Shown: positions 8,511-11,437 of the stretch, piece after piece
Numbering within the stretch: the stretch's first letter is position 1
Layout of the letters: the number at the start of each line of letters is the position of its first letter
Source of the DNA: an uncultured Oscillospiraceae bacterium
GTDB lineage: Bacteria; Bacillota; Clostridia; Oscillospirales; Acutalibacteraceae
Assembly (NCBI GenBank): GCA_900546895.1
Contig: UREO01000065.1
Span: forward strand, 1-11,437
Length of the DNA stretch: 11,437 bases
Direction of reading: 5' to 3'
Position numbers and translations under genes: made by a program
The notes under the pieces: generated by a model
What the model was told of the DNA's origin: nothing
Database searches by the model: none
Seen by the model: only the letters and a program-made list of their open reading frames with translations

Positions 8511-9086
8511 ATGAGGACGTCGGTACAGAAACGAAAAACCAAGGAAACGGATATTGCTGTTTCGCTTTCTCTTGACGGCGGCGAAATAAGCATTTCAACC
8601 GGAATCGGTTTTTTTGACCATATGCTCAATGCATTTGCCGTACACGGAGGCTTCGGACTCACCGTGGAAGCGGTCGGCGATTTGGAAATCGACGGTCATC
8701 ACACAGTTGAGGACGTCGGCATCGTTTTGGGAAAAGCCTTTGCAGAGGCCCTTGGCGACAAATCGGGAATTGCCCGTTTCGGCACCTTTTTTGTGCCCAT
8801 GGATGAAGCGCTTGCCTTTGCCTCCGTAGACATCAGCGGGAGACCGTACCTTGTTTTTCAGGCGGAGTTTAAGCAGGAACGGGTGGGGGAATTTGATACC
8901 TGCCTGACGGAAGAATTTCTGCGCGCTTTTGCAGTCAATGCCGAAATTACGCTCCACACCCGTATTGAATATGGAAAAAATGCGCACCATGAGATCGAGG
9001 GAATGTTCAAAGCCGTTGCCCACGCCATGCGGCTGGCGGCTGCAAAAACTTCCGCAGGAGTGCTTTCGACAAAGGGATCTTTGTAA
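8511..9086 (+). CDS. hisB: Imidazoleglycerol-phosphate dehydratase, monofunctional
   Basis: HisB dehydrates imidazole glycerol phosphate to imidazole acetol phosphate at a di-manganese centre. The 191-residue protein is the stand-alone dehydratase. The phosphatase domain fused at the N-terminus in E. coli is absent, so histidinol phosphate must be dephosphorylated by another enzyme. Metal-binding histidine clusters are H63-H64 (DGHHTVED) and H159-H160 (NAHHEIEG), the two hallmarks of the duplicated fold, with FFDHML near the N-terminus. AAGGGGG just upstream serves the ATG, 16 bp after hisC. Its substrate is the product of HisH/HisF, neither of which is encoded in this window. Confidence 0.96.
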   Translation: MRTSVQKRKTKETDIAVSLSLDGGEISISTGIGFFDHMLNAFAVHGGFGLTVEAVGDLEIDGHHTVEDVGIVLGKAFAEALGDKSGIARFGTFFVPMDEALAFASVDISGRPYLVFQAEFKQERVGEFDTCLTEEFLRAFAVNAEITLHTRIEYGKNAHHEIEGMFKAVAHAMRLAAAKTSAGVLSTKGSL

Positions 9087-9107
9087 TTTCATCAATAGGA
9101 GACGGCT

Positions 9108-9845
9108 ATGCTTATTTTGCCAGCAATCGATATTAAGGACGGCGAATGTGTGCGTCTGATAAGGGGAGATTACAGCACGGCGCATAAAGTGGCGCAGGAC
9201 GCAGTGTCCGCTGCCGGGGATTTTGAATCTGCGGGAGCAAGGTGGCTGCATGTTGTCGATCTGAACGGCGCAAAAGCGGCACATCCCGTAAATTCGGAAA
9301 TCATTTTTAAGGTACTGCAGAATTCCGGGCTGAAAATAGAAATCGGCGGCGGAATCAGAAGCATGGAGACGATCAATTTTTATCTTTCCAACGGTGTGTC
9401 GAGGGTCATTTTAGGTTCTTCGGCGCTGAACGATCCCCGACTTGTCAAGGAATCTGTTCAGAGATATGGAGAACGCGTTGCGGTGGGCATCGATGCCTTA
9501 AATGGTAAAGTTGCCGCCCAGGGCTGGACGGAAACCTCAACAGTGGATTATCTTGAGCTTGCCAAAAGAATGGAGCAGTATGGAGTAAAGTATATCATCT
9601 TTACAGATATTTCCCGGGACGGTACTTTGACCGGCCCGAATCTGGAAATGCTGGACCGGCTCAATCATGCGGTTTCCTGCCATATTGTCGCGAGCGGCGG
9701 TGTCAGCAGCCTTGCGGATATTGCGAATTTACTGGCTTTGAAGCTTTATGGGGCAATCTGTGGGAAAGCTCTGTATACCGGTGCGCTCGATTTGAAAGCA
9801 GCGATTGCGCTTTGCGGAGAGGAAAAAACAAATGGAATGTATTGA
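9108..9845 (+). CDS. hisA: ProFAR isomerase (phosphoribosylformimino-AICAR-P isomerase)
   Basis: HisA is a TIM-barrel isomerase that opens the ribose of ProFAR to PRFAR by an Amadori rearrangement. The 245-residue chain starts LPAIDIKDGECVRLI with the general base D8, and has D129 in VGIDALNG and the T166-D167 phosphate/active-site loop (FTDISRDGTL). IEIGGGIRS and VASGGVSS match the two half-barrel phosphate sites. The paralogue HisF was considered, but the LPAID opening, the HVVDLNGA loop and the GWTETS stretch fit HisA. AGGAG at 9097-9101 is the ribosome site. The gene starts 21 bp after hisB, where hisH often lies in related operons, and its last 14 bases overlap hisI. Confidence 0.94.
   Translation: MLILPAIDIKDGECVRLIRGDYSTAHKVAQDAVSAAGDFESAGARWLHVVDLNGAKAAHPVNSEIIFKVLQNSGLKIEIGGGIRSMETINFYLSNGVSRVILGSSALNDPRLVKESVQRYGERVAVGIDALNGKVAAQGWTETSTVDYLELAKRMEQYGVKYIIFTDISRDGTLTGPNLEMLDRLNHAVSCHIVASGGVSSLADIANLLALKLYGAICGKALYTGALDLKAAIALCGEEKTNGMY
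9816..9834 (+). promoter_or_regulatory. Ribosome binding site fixing the ATG start of hisI
   Basis: GGAGAGGA at 9816-9823 lies 8 nt before ATG 9832. An upstream in-frame TTG at 9805 would add nine residues (MRFAERKKQ) but would place the ribosome site inside the gene, so ATG 9832 is preferred. Confidence 0.7.
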
Positions 9846-10188
9846 TGGAAAGGATAATGCCTTTATAGGTCGTTTTTTTCAAAAGTCCGATTTGCTTCCG
9901 GCCATCGTTCAGGAATACGGAACAAACGAAGTTTTAATGCTGGCCTATATGAACCGGGAGTCCATGAGAAAAACGCTTGAGACAGGATATACTTGGTTTT
10001 ACAGCCGTTCTCGTCAGGAGCTTTGGAATAAGGGCGCGACCTCCGGGCATTTGCAGAAGGTTGTGAGCATTCATGGCGACTGTGATGACGACACCCTTCT
10101 GGTCGTCGTCAGACAGACCGGCGCCGCCTGTCACACGGGCGCGCACAGCTGCTTTTTTAATGAAATCTGGAGGGATAACGATGCTTGA
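9832..10188 (+). CDS. hisI: Phosphoribosyl-AMP cyclohydrolase
   Basis: HisI opens the adenine ring of phosphoribosyl-AMP, the third step of the pathway, using zinc and magnesium. The 118-residue protein carries the complete signature: WNKGATSGH, the metal-binding D83, D85 and D87 around C84 (DCDDD), and C100 and C107 in CHTGAHSC, so all three zinc cysteines are present. It is the single-domain form; the HisE activity is on the next, overlapping gene rather than fused as HisIE. The start overlaps hisA by 14 bp and the stop overlaps hisE by 8 bp. hisF, a frequent neighbour between hisA and hisI, is absent. Confidence 0.96.
   Translation: MECIDGKDNAFIGRFFQKSDLLPAIVQEYGTNEVLMLAYMNRESMRKTLETGYTWFYSRSRQELWNKGATSGHLQKVVSIHGDCDDDTLLVVVRQTGAACHTGAHSCFFNEIWRDNDA
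10169..10183 (+). promoter_or_regulatory. Ribosome binding site fixing the ATG start of hisE
   Basis: GGAGGG at 10169-10174, inside hisI, stands 6 nt before ATG 10181. An open frame extends upstream to an ATG at 10073, but that extra stretch is only the out-of-frame reading of hisI. Confidence 0.78.
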
Positions 10189-10507
10189 CACCTGGCAGGA
10201 GCTATACAGTACCATACAGAGCAGAAAAGAAACCCGTTCGGAAGGGTCCTATACCTGCTACCTGTTTGACAAGGGCCTTGATAAGATTTTGAAGAAATGC
10301 GGGGAAGAGTGCAGTGAGACAATCATCGCCGCCAAAAACGGAGACAATGCCGAAACCGTCCTTGAAATATCGGATTTGCTGTATCATCTGACCGTTTTAA
10401 TGGTCAACGAAGGCATTTCCCTGGAAGACATCCAAGCTGAGCTGGAAAGGCGCAGTGAAAAAACAGGAAACCTGAAAACCTTTCATCAGGTAGATAAAAA
10501 CAGCTGA
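10181..10507 (+). CDS. hisE: Phosphoribosyl-ATP pyrophosphatase
   Basis: HisE removes pyrophosphate from phosphoribosyl-ATP, the second step of histidine synthesis. The 108-residue all-alpha protein has the MazG-like metal-binding motif: E42, E43 and E46 in GEECSE, then D65 in EISDLLYH. YLFDKGLDKILKK precedes it, as in typical HisE. Its start lies within the last codons of hisI, so the two products are probably made by coupled translation and behave like a split HisIE. It is the final gene of the operon; its stop codon is inside the upstream arm of the terminator stem. Confidence 0.95.
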   Translation: MLDTWQELYSTIQSRKETRSEGSYTCYLFDKGLDKILKKCGEECSETIIAAKNGDNAETVLEISDLLYHLTVLMVNEGISLEDIQAELERRSEKTGNLKTFHQVDKNS

Positions 10508-10542
10508 AAAGAGCCGGCGCGTGTGCGCCGGCTCTTTTCAGC
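10503..10542. terminator. Perfect 18-bp stem-loop terminator, probably bidirectional
   Basis: Arms 10503-10520 and 10525-10542 are exact reverse complements around a GTGT loop. The core is GAGCCGGCGC with AAAA on its left and TTTT on its right, so each strand gives a GC-rich stem followed by four T. On the minus strand a further TTTTT follows shortly after. It can therefore end the his transcript and also that of the convergent pseudouridine synthase. The hisE stop codon (10505-10507) is inside the left arm. Confidence 0.9.
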
Positions 10543-10552
10543 ACAGACGGCC

Positions 10553-10601
10553 GGGCCGCGCCTGCCGCGCGGCATGTTTTCGCGGCGCCCTGCGAGTTTT
10601 T
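10553..10601 (+). other. GC-rich structured spacer between convergent genes, possible secondary terminator
   Basis: GGGCCGCG (10553-10560) can pair with CGCGGCGCCC (10581-10590) with a one-base bulge, enclosing a perfect 10-bp palindrome GCCGCGCGGC at 10564-10573. TTTTT follows at 10597-10601. This could be a weak backup terminator on the plus strand, though the T run is 6 nt from the stem. It is not repeated elsewhere in the window. Confidence 0.3.
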
Positions 10602-10616
10602 AGTATCCCGAAGGGG

Positions 10617-11394
10617 TCACGCCCAGCTGTAAAAGTCTTTTAAGAACCAGATATCCTTTGCTTCATATTCCGAGCCGTTCAGGTAATTCAAGAGCCCCGC
10701 GTCCGTGTCGAAGGTGAATTTCAGCTTGTAGGAGTAAAGGGCCTGATAGGAAAATCCGGATTGCTTATTGATCGCGTTCGTGCCGTACTTTCCGTCCCCG
10801 GCGAGCGGGTGGCCGACGGAAGCAAGGTGCGCGCGGATTTGGTGGGTGCGTCCGGTCAGAAGCTCTACCTCTAACAGGCTGAAGCTTCCGCGCTCTTCGA
10901 GCACCCGGTAGCGCGTTTTGATTGATTTGGTGTCCGCGGTAGGCCTGTGGGAAATATAGACGCGGTTCTGACTCTCATTTTTTTCGAGAAAGCCTTCCAG
11001 CACCGCTTTTTTCGGATTCATTTTTCCATGGACAATGCAGAGATACAGCTTCTGCATTTCGCGCTTTTTTACTTTTTCATTCATAATGCGAAGGGTTTCC
11101 GCGTTCTTTGCCGCCATTACAATACCGCCGGTGTTCCGGTCAATCCGGTTAATCAGAGCCGGGGCGAACGAATTTTCGTTTTCGGGGTGATATTCCCCTT
11201 TTTCATATAAATAATGCTGAACGCGGGCAATCAGGGAGTCAAAATGATAATTTTCATCCGGATGTACGATTAATCCCGGCTTTTTATCCAGAATCATGAT
11301 ATTTTCGTCTTCATAAATCACCGTGAGCTTGTTCGGTGCTTTCAGAAAGTCGTATTCCTTTTGCTCCTGCTGAAAAAATTCGTCTTTTAAATAC
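10617..11394 (-). CDS. RluA-family (RluC/RluD-like) rRNA pseudouridine synthase, N-terminus missing
   Basis: Enzymes of this family convert specific uridines in RNA, usually 23S rRNA, to pseudouridine. The visible genomic part is about 258 residues and starts in YLKDEFF, which in relatives is the tail of an N-terminal S4 RNA-binding domain; that domain is lost beyond the contig end. The catalytic aspartate is in NRIDRNTGG (codon at 11139-11141). Other family marks are IMILDKKPGLIVHP, KLYLCIVHG, the TGRTHQIRAHL signature and GHPLAGDGKYG. The target nucleotide cannot be told from sequence. An open frame seems to start at 11411 with MCIRDR, but those codons are read from sequencing adapter and are not part of the protein. 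The gene converges on the his operon. Confidence 0.92.
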
Positions 11395-11437
11395 CTGTCT
11401 CTTATACACATCTGACGCTGCCGACGAATTAGACGGT
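11395..11437. other. Untrimmed Illumina Nextera adapter with i5 index (artefact, not genome)
   Basis: Bases 11395-11413 are the 19-bp Tn5 mosaic end, CTGTCTCTTATACACATCT. Bases 11414-11427 (GACGCTGCCGACGA) complete the reverse complement of the Nextera read-1 adapter. The next eight (11428-11435, ATTAGACG) are the reverse complement of CGTCTAAT, which I recall as Nextera XT index S510, and the final GT matches the beginning of the P5 flank. The order, mosaic end, read-1 site, index, P5, is exactly that of adapter read-through. Confidence 0.97.

Noticed and set aside
9108..9845. hisF, or a dual HisA/PriA-type isomerase
   Set aside because: The N-terminal LPAIDIKDG and HVVDLNGA loop fit HisA. 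Dual PriA activity is a feature of Actinobacteria, whereas PolC and HisZ point to Bacillota.
9805..10188. Longer hisI starting at TTG 9805
   Set aside because: The nine added residues are not hisI-like and overlap hisA more deeply; the Shine-Dalgarno sits before ATG 9832 instead.
10073..10507. Longer hisE starting at ATG 10073
   Set aside because: The extra 36 residues are the out-of-frame reading of hisI over its zinc-site codons, and GGAGGG lies directly before ATG 10181.
1..11394. A novel or undescribed system (defence, mobile, CRISPR, biosynthetic)
   Set aside because: Every open region is accounted for by polC, standard histidine genes and an RluA-family enzyme; no repeat arrays, tRNA, integrase or transposase sequence was seen.
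11395..11437. Transposon end or attachment site (the 19-bp Tn5 mosaic end)
   Set aside because: The mosaic end is followed by the Illumina read-1 sequence, an index and P5 bases, so it is a library adapter, not a resident Tn5 element.

Overview
The window is a stretch of ordinary bacterial chromosome ending in a sequencing artefact. A PolC-type replicative polymerase, a short-form HisG paired with HisZ, Shine-Dalgarno sites of the GGAGG type and tightly packed same-strand genes point to a Bacillota genome. Clostridia are most likely, perhaps an Oscillospirales/Ruminococcaceae-type lineage, but that last placement is only an impression from protein style and a base composition that looks near 50% G+C. 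The raw library adapter at the right end shows this is a draft, possibly metagenomic, contig.

Layout. Bases 1-4242 hold polC, cut at its 5' end by the window edge. A strong sigma-A-type promoter starts inside the polC stop codon, and its -10 box lies at the centre of a 30-bp imperfect palindrome that looks like an operator. It drives a compact histidine operon of eight genes in pathway-cluster order: hisZ, hisG, hisD, hisC, hisB, hisA, hisI, hisE (4314-10507). Intergenic gaps are at most 21 bp and three junctions overlap. A perfect 18-bp GC-rich stem-loop that overlaps the hisE stop ends the operon and can probably also serve the convergent gene. A 74-bp GC-rich spacer follows, then a minus-strand RluA-family pseudouridine synthase that lacks its N-terminus. 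The last 43 bases (11395-11437) are Illumina Nextera adapter plus index, not genome.

Function. HisZ and HisG make phosphoribosyl-ATP from ATP and PRPP. HisE and HisI hydrolyse it and open the ring, and HisA isomerises the product. HisB, HisC and HisD carry out later steps to histidine. Three proteins needed for the complete route are not here: HisH and HisF (the two subunits of imidazole glycerol phosphate synthase) and a histidinol-phosphate phosphatase. Absence of the phosphatase is common in such operons; the clean absence of both hisH and hisF is more notable.

I found no mobile element, CRISPR array, defence system, RNA gene or unexplained coding region. The points most worth a second look are the promoter-centred palindrome, the missing hisH/hisF pair, and the adapter, which fuses a false MCIRDR start onto the last protein.
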